From: Ashinkailepas kermadecensis
Taxonomy: Eukaryota; Arthropoda; Thecostraca; Neolepadidae
Length of the DNA: 64,000 nt
Assembly (NCBI GenBank): GCA_034440615.1
Contig: JAOTOM010004020.1
Location: 101,001 to 165,000, forward strand
Direction: 5' to 3'
A program made the position numbers and the translations under genes. Below the pieces are notes generated by a model. That model saw only the letters and a program-made list of their open reading frames with translations, was not told where the DNA came from and searched no databases. How positions within the stretch are numbered: position 1 is the first letter of the stretch; every line of letters begins with the position of its first letter. Shown here one piece after another: positions 46,838-59,625 of the stretch.

Positions 46838-49800
46838 CACCTCTACACCACCGGCACGCGGCGCGACACCCCAGCCGCACCTCTACACCACCGGCACGCG
46901 GCGCGACACCCCAGCCACACCTCTACACCACCGGCACGCGGCGCGACACCCCAGCCGCACCTCTACACCACCGGCACGCGGCGCGACACCCCAGCCGCAC
47001 CTCTACACCACCGGCACGCGGCGCGACACCCCAGCCGCACCTCTACACCACCGGCACGCGGCGCGACACACCAGCCACACCTCTACACCACCGGCACGCG
47101 GCGCGACACCCCAGCCGCACCTCTACACCACCGGCACGCGGCGCGACACCCCAGCCGCACCTCTACACCACCGGCACGCGGCGCGCACACCAGCCACACC
47201 TCTACCACCGGCACGCGGCGCGACACCCCAGCCACCTCTACACCACCGGCACGCGGCGCGACACACCAGCCACACCTCTACACCACCGGCACGCGGCGCG
47301 ACACCCCAGCCGCACCTCTCACCACCGGCACGCGGCGCGACACCCCAGCCGCACCTCCACACCACCGGCACGCGGCGCGACACACCGCCTTCACCCCGGA
47401 CGCGGCGCGACCCAGCCACCTCTACACCGGCACGCGGCGCACCCCAGCCGCACCTTACACCACCGGCACGCGGCGCGACCCCAGCCGCACCTCTACACCA
47501 CCGGCACGCGGCGCCACACCAGCCGCACCTCTACACCACCGGACGCGGCGCGACACACCAGCCGCACCTCTACACCACCGGCACGCGGCGCGCACACCAG
47601 CCACACCTCTACCCACCGGCACGCGGCGCGACACCGCGGCGCCCGCCCCTCCGCCCGCCCCGCCGGCACCTTCGGCCGCCCCGCCGCCTTCCGGACCGGC
47701 GCCCGCCTCCCCGGCGCCCCCCCCCGGCGCGGCGCCACCCGCACCCCCACGGCGCGGCGCACGCCTCTCCCGGCGCGGCGCGACACCCCAGCCGCACCTC
47801 TCACCACCGGCGCGGCGCACCCCCAGCCGCACCTCTACACCACCGGCACGCGGCGCGACACCCCAGCCGCACCTTCACCACCGGCACGCGGCGCGACACA
47901 CCAGCCACATCTACACCACCGGCACGCGGCGCGACACCCCAGCCGCACCTCTACACCACCGGCACGCGGCGCGACACACCAGCCACACCTCTACACCACC
48001 GGCACGCGGCGCGACACACCAGCCACACCTCTACACCACCGGCACGCGGCGCGACACACCAGCCACACCTCTACACCACCGGCACGCGGCGCGACACACC
48101 AGCCACACCTCCACACCACCGGCACGCGGCGCGACCCCCAGCCGCACCTCTACACCACCGGCAGGCGGCGCGACACCCCAGCCACACCTCTACACCACCG
48201 GCACGCGGCGCGCAGCCAACCTCTACACCACGCACGCGGCGCGACACCAGCCACACCTCACACCACCGGCAGGGCGCCCGCCACACCCACCCCCGGCACC
48301 GGCGCGACCCAGCACCCCTCACCACCGGCACGCGGCGCGACCCGCCCAACCACCGGCACGCGGCGCGACACACCAGCCACACCTTCACCACCGGACGCGG
48401 CGCGACACCCAGCCGCACCTCTCACCACCGGACGCGGCGCGACACACCAGCACACTCACCCACCGGCACGCGGGCGACACCCCAGCCCCCTACACCACCG
48501 GCACGCGGCGCGACACACCAGCCACACCTCTACACCACCGGACGCGGCGCGACACCAGCCACACCTCACCACCGGACGCGGCGCGAACCCAGCCGCACCT
48601 CACCACCGGCACGCGGCGCGACACCCAGCCACACCTCTGACCACCGGACGGCGCGCACACCAGCCCACCCTACACCACCGGCACGCGGCGCGACACACCA
48701 GCCACACCTCACCCCGACACGCGGCGCGCCAGCCGCCCACCCACCGGCACGCGGCGCGACAACCAGCCACACCTCCACCACGGACCGGCGCGACACACCA
48801 GCCACACCTTGCACGGCAGCGGCGCGACACCCGCGCCTACACCACCGGCACGCGGCGCGCACACCAGCCACACCTCGCACACACCAGCCGACACTCGTGC
48901 GCGACACACCAGCCACACCTCTGACCACCAGCCGACACCGGCGCGACACACCAGCCGACACCGTGCGCACACAGCCGTACCGTGCGCGACACACCAGCCA
49001 CACTCTACACACGCACGCGGCGCGACACCAGCCACACTACACCAGCCGGACGCGGCGCGACACCCAGCCGACACCTGCCACACCAGCCGTACGCGGCGCG
49101 ACACCCAGCCACACCTGCTACACCACCGGCACGCGGCGCGACACACCAGCCACACTACACGACCGGCGCGACACACCAGCCACTCACCGCACGCGGCGCG
49201 ACACACCAGCCACACACACCACCGGACGCGGCGCGCACACCAGCCACACCCTACACCACCGGACGCGGCGCGACACACAGCCACACTCTACCACCGGACG
49301 CGGCGCGACACCAGCCACACCCTCCACCACCGGCACGCGGCGCGACACACCAGCCACACCTCACACCCCGGCACGCGGTGCGACACACCAGCCACACCTC
49401 CCACCACCGGCACGCGGCGCGACACACCAGCCACACCTCTACACCACCGGCACGCGGCGCGACACCCAGCCGCACCTCTACACCACCGGCACGCGGCGCG
49501 ACACACCAGCCACACCCCGGCGCGGGCGCCCAGCCGCACCTCTCACCACCGGACGCGGCGCGACCCCAGCCGCACCTCTACACCACCGGCACGCGGCGCG
49601 AACCAGCCCACCTCTACACCACCGGCACGCGGCGCGACCCACCCACCCGGCCGCGGCGCGACCCAGCCCTCACCCACCGGACGCGGCGCGACACACCAGC
49701 CACACCTCTACACCACCGGCACGCGGCGCGACACACCAGCCACACCTCTACACCACCGGCACGCGGCGCGACACAGCCGCACCTTCACCACCGGCACGCG

Positions 49801-50360
49801 GCGCGACACACCAGCCACACCTCTACACCACCGGCACGCGGCGCGACACACCAGCCACACCTCTACACCACCGGCACGCGGCGCGACACCCCAGCCGCAC
49901 CTCTACACCACCGGACGCGGCGCGCACACCAGCCACACCTCACACCACCGGACGCGGCGCGACACCCAGCCACACCTCTACACCACCGGCACGCGGCGCG
50001 ACAACCAGCCACCTCTGCACCACCGGCACGCGGCGCGACACCCAGCCGCACCTCTACACCACCGGACGCGGCGCGACACACAGCCACACCTCTACACCAC
50101 CGGCACGCGGCGCGACACACCAGCCACACCTACACCACCGGCACGCGCCGCCGCACCTCTACACCACCGGCACGCGGCGCGACACACCAGCCACACCTCT
50201 ACACCACCGGCACGCGGCGCGACACACCAGCCACACCTCTACACCACCGGCACGCGGCGCGACACACCAGCCACACCTCTACACCACCGGCACGCGGCGC
50301 GACACCCCAGCCACACCTCTACACCACCGGCACGCGGCGCGACACCCCAGCCACACAGCT
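46838..50360 (+). repeat. 3.5 kb array of a 40 bp unit
   Basis: The largest array in the window. The unit is CTCTACACCACCGGCACGCG followed by GCGCGACACCCCAGCCGCAC, with alternates CCAGCCACAC and GACACACC. Copies at 46850-47180 and 49690-50360 are regular. Between about 47190 and 49690 most copies have losses of 1-5 bases (repeatedly CCGGACGCGG for CCGGCACGCGG), and an unrelated GC-rich piece is present at 47640-47790. As 40 is not a multiple of three, one peptide repeat fills every frame, giving spurious frames of 744, 1483, 553 and 482 codons. Confidence 0.97.
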
Positions 50361-50577
50361 CGTGGACAGGCAGCTCTGTCGGCACGCTGTCACACAACGG
50401 CGGCAGCAGCAGTGCACGCTCCACTCATAGCTCGCCTGCAGACAGCCGAGCCGTCAGAGCAGTCCGTTAGCGTGGTGTGTTCCGCCGGCTGGCGGCTCTG
50501 TCTGCCGCGCGAGATGTCGCCGATACCGGCGCAGCCTCGCGATCGTTATCCGGCCCTGCTCGGAGAGTGCTGCAGTA

Positions 50578-50842
50578 TCAGATCCGGGGTCAGTGCTGTA
50601 GTATCAGATTCGAGGTCAGTCCTGCTGCATCAGATCCGAGGTCAGTGCTGCAGTATCAGATCCGAGGTCAGTGCTGCAGTATCAGATCCGAGGTCAGTGC
50701 TGCAGCATCAGATCCGGGGTCAGTGCTGCAGTATCAGATCCGAGGTCAGTGCTGCAGTATCAGATCCGGGGTCAGTGCTGCAGCATCAGATCCGGGGTCA
50801 GTGCTGCAGCATCAGATCCGGGGTCAGTGCTGCAGTACCAGG
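50578..50842 (+). repeat. 26 bp minisatellite (AGATCCGAGGTCAGTGCTGC type)
   Basis: Ten copies of a 26 bp unit with GAGG/GGGG and GTATC/GCATC variants. Each copy carries GAGGTCAGTG, a nuclear-receptor-like half-site, and CTGCAG. Confidence 0.95.
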
Positions 50843-50914
50843 CCGACCGCGCCAAAATGAGTCCGGTAATGGTGTGCGGTACAGGTCTACTGGCAGCTGC
50901 ATACAACCAGCCAT

Positions 50915-51122
50915 GTAGCTGCCCAGCTGCCTAGCTGCCCAGCTTCCCAGCTGCCCAGCTACCTAGCTGCCCAGCCCCTAGCTGCCTAACTGCTCAGCTG
51001 CCCAGCTGCCCAACTACTAGCTGCTCAGCTGCCCAGCCGGCCAGCTGCCCAGCTGCCCAGCTACCCAGCTACCCAGCTGCCCAGCTTCACAGTTACCCAG
51101 CTACCCAGCTGCCCAGCTGCAC
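50915..51122 (+). repeat. CAGCTGCCC short tandem repeat
   Basis: About twenty copies of CAGCTGCCC or CAGCTACC (9-10 bp). Each full copy contains the E-box core CAGCTG. Confidence 0.92.
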
Positions 51123-51725
51123 CTAATTTAAACATTTCTTGGCATTTTAGGTTTGTTTTTAAGAACAGCGTCTCGAATTTTGCTGGTGGTGTTTGCATTC
51201 TTAGAAGCCTTGCATGTGGCATTATAGAAAATCATGCATGTATGATCATGAAAGGACAAGTAAGGGCGATGCAGTTATTGAAGAACGCACGCTCATGATC
51301 AGCCGTTCGCAGCTCTTGAAGCTGCACCGCCCTTCTGGATGGCACGCGGGTGGGAGGGGTGTCATCTCGGTCGGGACAGGGACCTGACTGGTGTCTCGAG
51401 GTCGCCCCAGGTCAGCATCAGTATGTGCAGGCTGGGTGTCGCTGTGCGGGCATGGCAGTCTGACCTATTCCCTGCTGGTCCCTGCTGTGCGGGTATGGCA
51501 GTCTAACTCATTCCCTGCTGGTCCCAAGAGAAACAAAGAACGACCGGACCTTTGTTCCGAGCTGCGTTTCATCCAGCCGGCTGTATGCTTACGTGAAGCA
51601 CGTCATGACAGTTGTTCAGCCGGCTTCGCCCGAAGTGTATCCGTTTCCTCGTGTTGAAGACATCATTAATAACATGATCCTGAAAATTATCCTGCCAAGT
51701 TCTGAAAAATTGGGTTGCACTAATC
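51123..51725. other. Unique sequence, no gene recognised
   Basis: Mixed DNA with a duplicated CGGGCATGGCAGTCTGACC-type word at about 51446 and 51488. Confidence 0.4.
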
Positions 51726-51750
51726 CCCCCCCCCCCACACACACACACAA
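51726..51750 (+). repeat. Poly-C and (AC)n tract
   Basis: A C run of about 11 followed by an AC run, like the one at 40950. Confidence 0.9.
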
Positions 51751-53736
51751 ATATTCAAGCTTCCCACAGCACTCAGCTATCCTTACAGCCGGCCGTACAG
51801 CCGGCTGACTTCCTTGTGGGGTTGCAGCGCCACGAGGAAGTCCAGTGCTGCCGTGTTTGTCACGCAATAAAGACGAGCTAAATTTACGGCCTCCCATTCG
51901 CGCAAATCTCCGGCCTGCGTGCGCGTGAGCGGCTCGGCGAGTTAGAGGGACGACACGAGTGCAAGACCTCCCTCAACATAAAGAACAGCGCGCGTTGACA
52001 ACTGTGTTGGTGCAGCGGGCATTAGGTGAGCACAAGCCGAGCGTTAGCCAATCTCCTGCCTGATATATGCGCCACCGAATTGCCTGTGGAAGAGCTCCGC
52101 ACGCCTCGTAAATATTCACGCCCGGTCGCGCAGTCAATAATTGAATACACCAGATAAATTGGCCAGATTGGGTGTCTGAACACGGCGGCTGGCGCGAATG
52201 CAGCGCACAGCACAAACGTCTGGCGATCCCATCAGCTTAATGCGCGTCTGCTCTTTGATGTTCGCTGGGCGCTGATGATGGCGGTGATGGCTGCTCCTGC
52301 TCCGAGAACTGCCTGCGTTCAGAAGAGCTCTGACCTCTTCTGCTGAGACGCCTGACGCTTAATTCTCAACACTCGTCGGGCCGGCCGGCAAATCTACCTC
52401 CGCCGGGCCGGGGGAGGCTCTTGAAAGCCTCCCACCCCCACCCTGCTAACTTCCGATCTGCGTACGCTGGGATACAATGCAAAACACCGTAGAAAGCTTT
52501 GATCGTGGAAAGCCCAAAGCGTATCGTACATTTACATTTAGCCGATAATATGGTAACCAGAGGCTATCTTTAGCCAATGTAAGGATCCGGACTTAAATCC
52601 CGTGGAATGGTTAAAAGCAGAGCTTGTTTTATTGCGGCGTTGTTCTTCAAGAAGCAGCATAGATGAATGTGTGTATATTGACCATAGCACAAACGGGTCA
52701 AGGTTTGGTAGGTCAAGTCGGGTCAGGATCAGGCTTGACAACCAGCTTCCAAATATGCATGTCAGAGACACAGGGAAAGTGGCATTGACAAGCCAATGTA
52801 ACCTAGAGCTCACATACCAGCTGACTTCTTTAGTGTTCAGCCATACTGAAGTTTTAAAGGTCATAATAGCTCACCCCAGCGACATGACCGTTATCTCGGA
52901 AAGTGGTCTGGAAAATATCGAATAAAACAAGCACATATGTTTCGAGTCATTTCAACAAAACTATTCCAGCAAACTGTGCACATCGGCTTGATATCCGAAA
53001 ATGACAGAGCCAGGTCGGGTCACGCTTTATGGTTGCCAAGTAAGTCCAAGCTGCAGTAACCCCGGTACATGACCTTTGAAGTATACAAATTTTGCTCCAA
53101 AGAAGACCTGATATGATTTTTAAGCATTTTATAAGCTGTCTAGCTTCTGATCTTGCGTCTTAACCTGATGGCATACTGGGACAATACATGGATTAATTAA
53201 ACGATCACATTAACTTTACCTCAGTATATGCTACTCGGAAATTATGTCCATATAAAGGTCAAATCAGGTCAAATACGGTCAGATCACACGAGGTCAGATC
53301 GTCGCAGGTCATTGATTGGCCATCAAATGTCATCTCGCACGACTTAGGCTGCGCTGAAATCGGATTCAGACATGCCTTCACGAGGAGCAACAACATTCTG
53401 CATAAGATGGCATTGTGTAGAATGTACATGATACTTGACCGGACCATATGTCACTGACCTTTAATATTTATTGATATATTTATTTACTTATTTATTTAAT
53501 TATGTATTTATTTCACGATACATACCCTCCACGAACCGTGACTATTATGGATACAGTGGCTAATATATTTTAACCGGAATGTTTATTCATGCTCCTTATC
53601 ATCTGTATGACAAGTACCATCAGTTTAATTTTCCCAGGTATTTACAGCAAAATAAACGTGTAGCAGTTAGCAGTTAGCAGAGTTGTTCGTCTTATTCAAA
53701 GAACAGCAAGATGTGAGTTTGGTGTGAAATGAAATT
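51751..53736. other. Unique sequence; possible conserved non-coding block and AGGTCA cluster
   Basis: 51890-52330 is CpG-containing, non-repetitive and carries CAATAATTG and TAAATTGG words. 53255-53315 contains five AGGTCA/GGTCA words on one strand in 60 bp. 53461-53515 is an ATTT-rich low-complexity run. No frame above 108 codons and no domain. Confidence 0.4.
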
Positions 53737-53772
53737 ATGTGTGATATGTGATATGTGATATGTGATATGTTG
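53737..53772 (+). repeat. Small (GTGATAT)n array
   Basis: Four to five copies of GTGATAT, the same 7 bp unit that forms the large array at 56010-56592. Confidence 0.9.
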
Positions 53773-55938
53773 CAGGTACTCCGAATGGCGGCACATTACT
53801 CCCTTTGCCCGTCCCAGGTCAATAACCTTTAATGAACTTGATCTGAAACTTGCTCAAGCAGATGCTTAAACAGATGCTGAACGGTTCGTGTCTCTGAATC
53901 TATTCATTCGGCTGACATCCTGGAAAGAAATCTGAGAAAGGAGCCCCCTGAGAGCCCCCTCCCCTTCTGGGTACGGTGTGGATTAATGGGATAAGTTGTT
54001 CTTCAAAACTGTCAGAAAATATTGTTGTTCACTAGACAGCCTTAGGCTGGACAAGTACATTAGCTGTTTCAATCATGAGTCAAAAATAAATAAATAAAAA
54101 TGGTATTTTGAAAGTGATAAACACATTTACTGTCGTTTAAATTAAGTGATTAACATCGCGGTCCTTCACTTCGGAGAATAAAAGAAATTATAAAGATAAC
54201 TGCACCTCGTCCCATGTTCGCTTTTCGTACAGCGCTGCATCTTTTCATATCGTGACTTTGCTGACCTAATTTACTCGGTGAATAGTTACTACGTCACATT
54301 GGCAGCTGGAACATCCGGGGATATCGCAGGAGCATCCGTGACGGAAGATGTAACGCTGGCATGCACCTTTCACTTCGGGGTGATGGTTACCCTGCAGCTG
54401 CGCAGCGTTTGCTGAATTGGAGAGTGCAGGCGTGTGTAAAGGTGCTGCTCACTGTTCAAAGCCAGTACCAAGTACATGAAAATGTTGCGACGTCTTTTGA
54501 CTCGTCTCGGAATATCGCTCTTCCTTTTTTCAGTTTTATATTTGGCCCTGGCAATCTCTGGATGATCCATTTTCAGGTAGAATATCCAACAGCAACTCAC
54601 ATTCACTTTAAAGATAAATTTCGTTTCAAGAAAGCATGGCTAGAATTCCGTGTCGGAGTTTCTAATTCACATACAAAGTCTAAAAGACTGAATCGTCTAT
54701 AAATTTCCGGCAGCCTCAGCAATGGATTCCACCATTCGCAATGACACAAACAACACTGTTTTCTTCTCAATCGGCTCGGCGTCGCACAGAAGCGATCTTC
54801 AACAGTGCACTCTTATGCTCCTAATTGACCAACTTTGTTATCTTATTACACCATGTCAATTGCATTCATGATCAGTTTCAAGTAATCACTGGGTGCTGTT
54901 GAGAGCACTTGTCCATGGATAGGTACAATCGTTCGAAGCAGTGCAATTTACAGTTGTGCAAAAGCTTCAGAGAAGGCTTTTATACAGCAAGGATGTCTGT
55001 GATGACTTCTGAAGGCTCCACCATCAACCCATATAGATGGGAGCCTAAGGCAGTAACATGGTCCACATGTTGGGCAGCTGTAGTAATGACACACCTCTTG
55101 CTCTTGGGTGTTCTCTTTCAGCATTAGCGGCGATCGTTTTTTTTCACTTCATGTTCCATTGGATTGCAAGGATTTCCAATGTAGAAATTCCGCTACGGAG
55201 GGAGTCCGTAGCTTTCGAGGAGAAATGTATAGAAATGTATGCGTGTGAATACGAAGAGTCCGCAAGGTGCATTGTTTCTTGCACTTTGTGCTTTGTCAGC
55301 GATGGGTAACTGCGACACATTTCCAGAGCAAAAAGAAAAGATCCCAAGAAAGTCGGCCAAAAGAGACTAAGCAAGACTGTTCATAGCCGAGCGAGTCTGC
55401 ATTCCAAGTTTAATATGCATGTGTGACTCTGGCACGCACAGCGTCATCTAGCGGTTCTTCCGATCTGAAAATTCGTGGAACAGTGCGGCGGCCGCCTGAG
55501 CCGTTGGAGAACAATGGCGGCGCCACGGCGTTATAATGTCATCCGCGGGTTCGGGTCGGCGCGTTACCAGGTCATGTGACGCGCGGCCGGGTCACGACTT
55601 GTGACGCTCCAGTTGTAATGCGGCGGCGGCCGGCGGCGTTGCCATGACGACCACCGATCGCCGCCGCTCGCGTCCACGCCGCGCTTGCGTTGGGAGGTGA
55701 CTCGTAGCGCGCCTCAGCAGGGCTTCTTGGCAACCGACAGCCCGGGCCATGGCTGAAGATCAGGGTGGGGGGGGGGAGGGGTTCGGACCACCTAGTTTGG
55801 TACCCTGCTGATGTTAATTTGTCATTTTCCCTATTCACTATTCCGTACTCCCCTGGTTGATTGAGAGTTCTCCAGCCTTGGTCGGGGGTGATCTTTCAGC
55901 CCTCTCCATGATGTTTTCTCAATTTACTTATATTTACT
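53773..55938. other. Unique sequence with a CpG island-like segment
   Basis: About 2.1 kb. Mostly AT-leaning, with a CpG-rich part at 55480-55740 (CGGCGGCGGCCGGCGGCG words). The longest frame is 113 codons (54361-54702, plus), not recognised. Confidence 0.4.
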
Positions 55939-55953
55939 CAGAGAGAGAGAGAG

Positions 55954-56004
<51 letters not shown>
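55939..56004 (+). repeat. (GA)n microsatellite
   Basis: A GA run of about 66 bp with one GCGA interruption, leading directly into the GTGATAY array. Confidence 0.97.
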
Positions 56005-56008
<4 letters not shown>

Positions 56009-56009
56009 G

Positions 56010-56592
56010 AGATATGTGATATGTGATGTGTGTGATGTGTGATATGTGGTATGTGATACGTGATACGTGATACGTGATACGTGATATGTGATATGTGATA
56101 TGTGATATGTGATATGTGATACGCGATACGTGACATGCGATACGTGATACGTGATACGTGATACGTGATACGTGATATGTGATACGTGATATGTGATATG
56201 TGATATGTGATATGTGATGTGATACGTGATACGTGACATGCGATACGTGATACGTGATACGTGATATGCGATATATGATACGTGATACATGATACGTCAT
56301 ACGTGATACGTGATACGTGATACGTGACATGCGATACGTGATACGTGATACGTGATACGCTATATGTGATATGTGATACGTGATACGTGATACGTGATAC
56401 GTGATACGTGATATGTGATACGTGATATGTGATATGTGATATGTGATATGTGATATGTGATATGTGATACGTGATATGTGATATGTGATATGTGATACGT
56501 GATACGTGATACGTGATACGTGATGTGATATGTGATATGTGATATGTGATATGTGATATGTGATATGCGATATGTGATATGTGATATGTGAT
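56010..56592 (+). repeat. 7 bp (GTGATAY)n array
   Basis: About 80 copies of GTGATAT or GTGATAC. T and C versions come in blocks, and a block with GTGACATGCGATACGTGATAC recurs at about 56129, 56233 and 56325, roughly 100 bp apart, a higher-order pattern. Minus-strand frames of up to 223 codons are artefacts of the 7 bp period. Confidence 0.97.
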
Positions 56593-58382
56593 CATGCGAC
56601 AGAATCACTTACTAAAAGCCGACTCGTATGTGAATTGCATGCATCTATTCTTTACATGCGCCAGAGAGCTCCCGAATGTATTTTCACGGATATTTCAAAT
56701 GCTCACTATGTTTGTAATTCGGCATTTTCTTGATCGATATCCAACCGTGTTTATTTCACCAAAGATATGACTGATACTTGAGATTGCTTACAGACCCGGC
56801 ATTGACTGGGACCCTGGCCGGGCGCCGTTGGCTGCCGGGGCACCCCCCCCCCTACTATATCATCAACCAATGAACGGGTGCTAGTTAATTCGACGTCGAT
56901 CGATATCCCTGCACCATGCCTACTCGGAGGTATGACAATTCTGGCCTGGGATGTCATTGATGACGTCAGCGGTTTAGCCAAGTGAAACCTATATTATTGT
57001 CCGATAATTTTTATCAGCACCATTTCGACGAACAATTTAAACGGCAATCGATAGATGCGAGTCGTTCGAGTGGCATGCGGACTTGTGCTCTCATTACACT
57101 TTCAAGCTTGGGTTGACTTTTTCGGGTCAAGATTGGTGTCACATGGTTGACACCACAGTAATGTCAAATTATAGAATGGCAATGCGATGTCACACTTTCT
57201 AACCATGTCTACCTGAATACCCAATGCTGGAGTCAATACCTAATGAATACCCAATGCTGAAGTTGTAGCAATAAAATAATAGGGAGTAAGAGATAATGGT
57301 GATAAAATTGTTAATATGGAGCAATTGTGATACACTTTTGATGACCTTGACAGGCTTTCAATGTTACCTTGGCTTCCTCTGTATAGCACATGAGCATCAT
57401 GACGCTGGTTTCAATAAAATACGATATCCAAATACAGTTTTGGTTGGTAACTATGACTTGGACTAACACCTATTTGATCTATTTCGACATGGAACTTGTG
57501 CTGTGCTTCTGCGTTTCACCTCCCGTCAAATCAGCATGGTGGTTGCATTTGATTTGTAACAGGTGGTAGTCAAATACAATTGGATTCACTATGGTTCCCA
57601 TTCAAAGTCTCCAGTGAAATTCGGAGACCCGTGATGGCGTAGGATGGGGTCATCGGTGGGCCACATCGATTCTACATTAGTCTGCATTGACCTCATGTTA
57701 CTTTCCGGTACACAGGTGGATGTACCGAAGAGATGAGAACACGATTATATAGTTTCTACCAGACGAACGTTTTCTTTGAAAGATTACTTGCTTCAATTTT
57801 ACATTACTTGTGACGGACACTGAGATCGCTTAAACTCAGACAAAGATCAGCTCTGTTGGTTTGTGCCAGTGCTGTTTTGTCGCCGCTGCGCCAAAATATA
57901 GCGCATGCCTTCAGCCCTTGCTAGGGAATCGTTAGTTATGCTTGATGTCGGCATACGATCTGACTGCAGATGTTGTTCGGTGTTTGGAGCATATATTTCA
58001 CTGTAGGCATCACAGAATCAAAATGGCAAATGGAATCACTTGCACATTGAAACCTTACAATGCGCTGCGTATTGATGATGTGACAACTACGGCGTTGCAC
58101 AGTGTTACAGGTGTTAACACATGGATGTTAACACAGGGTTACAGGTGTTAACACATGGATGCACCGATGTTGCTATTCAGGAATATGATAAAGAACAGGA
58201 CGGTTTTTCTCAAAGGCTCGGCAGCGAACATACATTGATTGGCTCGTTTGGTGACGATGCCGGCTTTTAGGTTATCAATTAGAACGGGTAATTGGTCACA
58301 CAAGCAATGGTTTCCATTGTCTGCTAGAGTGTCTGCCTTCTGAAGTATCTTGAGGAAAATATTTATAATTTACGTGCGGGTC
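56593..58382. other. Unique AT-rich sequence, no gene recognised
   Basis: About 1.8 kb with small duplications: CAATACCTAATGAATACCCAATGCTG region at 57211-57257, and ACAGGTGTTAACACATGGATG twice at about 58107-58160. Frames are under 80 codons. Confidence 0.45.
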
Positions 58383-59047
58383 AACGATTCAAATGAAAGC
58401 GAATTCCGGTCGCCTTTTCATCCGCACAGTCCATTCGTTCACGCACTCCACATCGAACATGCAGATACGTGTTGAACGACTTTCACCTATTTCAAATGGA
58501 ATTGGACGGCCACATGACATTTGATCAAACAGGCATGAGACACTGTTCCAACGATGTGAACGAGAAAAGGTTACTCGACACAAGAGCAATGGTCGCGCGA
58601 AAGGAATGGTGGCGCCGACGAAAGGGCGGGTGGCTCGCCGCTCCATCATGCACTGATGACCCATTGTGGTCAGCTACAGTCAGTCCAGTGACCTGTGACG
58701 ACCACCTGTCAAACTTCCTCCTGTGGCAACCAAATGTCCTGATGATTGATCGCCGCTCGTTGCCTTATTGGCGATCCGTTGTCGATTTATTGCGCGTTCC
58801 AGGTGGACTAATGGAGGCAAAAAGCGGCGCTGTGCTATGCACGGCGATGTGGGCCGCGAAGCCGTGTGTGCCAGCGGCGGAAGTTGTCGGCTGGGCACCG
58901 GTGGTCGGTGTTGCACGAGGCGTGCGGCACACCTGGCCGGGAGTCGTCGCGTCACGTCACTGGTCCTCGCCTATCGTCACCTCTAACTGCACACCAAAGG
59001 CTGTGCGCATGAAAAAGCGACCGGAAATCGCTTTCATTTTAATCGTT
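58383..59047. mobile_element. MITE-like element with 49 bp terminal inverted repeats
   Basis: The left end 58383-58431 (starting AACGATTCAAATGAAAGCG) matches the inverse of 58999-59047 (starting AACGATTAAAATGAAAGCG) at about 85%; the shared core is CCGGTCGC, CTTTTTCATNCGCACAG. The 567 bp interior is unrelated on the two sides. A 253-codon plus frame (58469-59230) covers most of it but ends in the following TG repeat and shows no transposase motif. The unit looks like a non-autonomous DNA transposon; no clear target duplication was found. Confidence 0.7.
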
Positions 59048-59104
59048 ACCTGGCACGTAGATGAGAAACATTTTCCCCAAGACACTTCAAAAGACAAATA
59101 CTCC

Positions 59105-59109
59105 GGTGT

Positions 59110-59158
<49 letters not shown>

Positions 59159-59172
59159 TGTGTGTGTGTGCG
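59105..59172 (+). repeat. (TG)n microsatellite
   Basis: A TG run of about 68 bp with a few interruptions (TTTG, TGCG). Confidence 0.97.
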
Positions 59173-59572
59173 TGTCTGCATGTTATATAGGCGCAGCCAC
59201 CACAAACGTGATGATAAGACTGGAGACTAACCTAGAACAAATGCCACCTAGTGTTGATAAGATTGATGTTCAGGAGGAATCGCACACGTTTGTCACGTAA
59301 TCATCAAGCTGGCAATGAATGGAGTGCCACCGAACCTCTGGCAACCTCTTGGTTGTGCCAGTGGTAGCAGTAGACAAAGATATACATAGAGTAAATGTCC
59401 CTTCGGAATAGAAACGTAATTTTAGATCTCGTTGGACTTGGATTGTTTCACTGAGGCACATCGTTGATACCAAGCAGAACAACAGCATATTATAATAATA
59501 TAGCGCCTGGTTTGTCTTAAGCGGGAGTGTGTTGAGCTACTGTCATGTGCGATGCAAATAGTATTTGGAGTG
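59173..59572. other. Unique sequence, no gene recognised
   Basis: Mixed DNA with nothing recognised. Confidence 0.4.
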
Positions 59573-59625
59573 CTCTCCTCAAGTATGCCAGATGGAGTTC
59601 CATCTGGCACACTTGACGAGGAGAG
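59573..59625. repeat. Strong hairpin with a 2-base turn
   Basis: The left arm 59573-59596 (CTCTCCTCAAGTATGCCAG then ATGGA) pairs with 59599-59625 except for one mismatch and a 3-base bulge. The loop is too small for a typical microRNA precursor. It may be a small fold-back remnant or a palindrome from a local inverted duplication. Confidence 0.85.

Noticed and set aside
46467..50918. Very long open frames (1483, 744, 553, 482 codons)
   Set aside because: They lie in the 40 bp array. The same peptide repeat appears in every frame because 40 is not a multiple of three, so openness carries no coding information.
55924..56608. Ile/Thr/Tyr/His repeat frames
   Set aside because: Produced by the 7 bp GTGATAY array.
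58469..59230. 253-codon frame as a gene
   Set aside because: It starts inside a MITE-like element, runs into the TG microsatellite and shows no domain; GC-rich DNA explains the openness.
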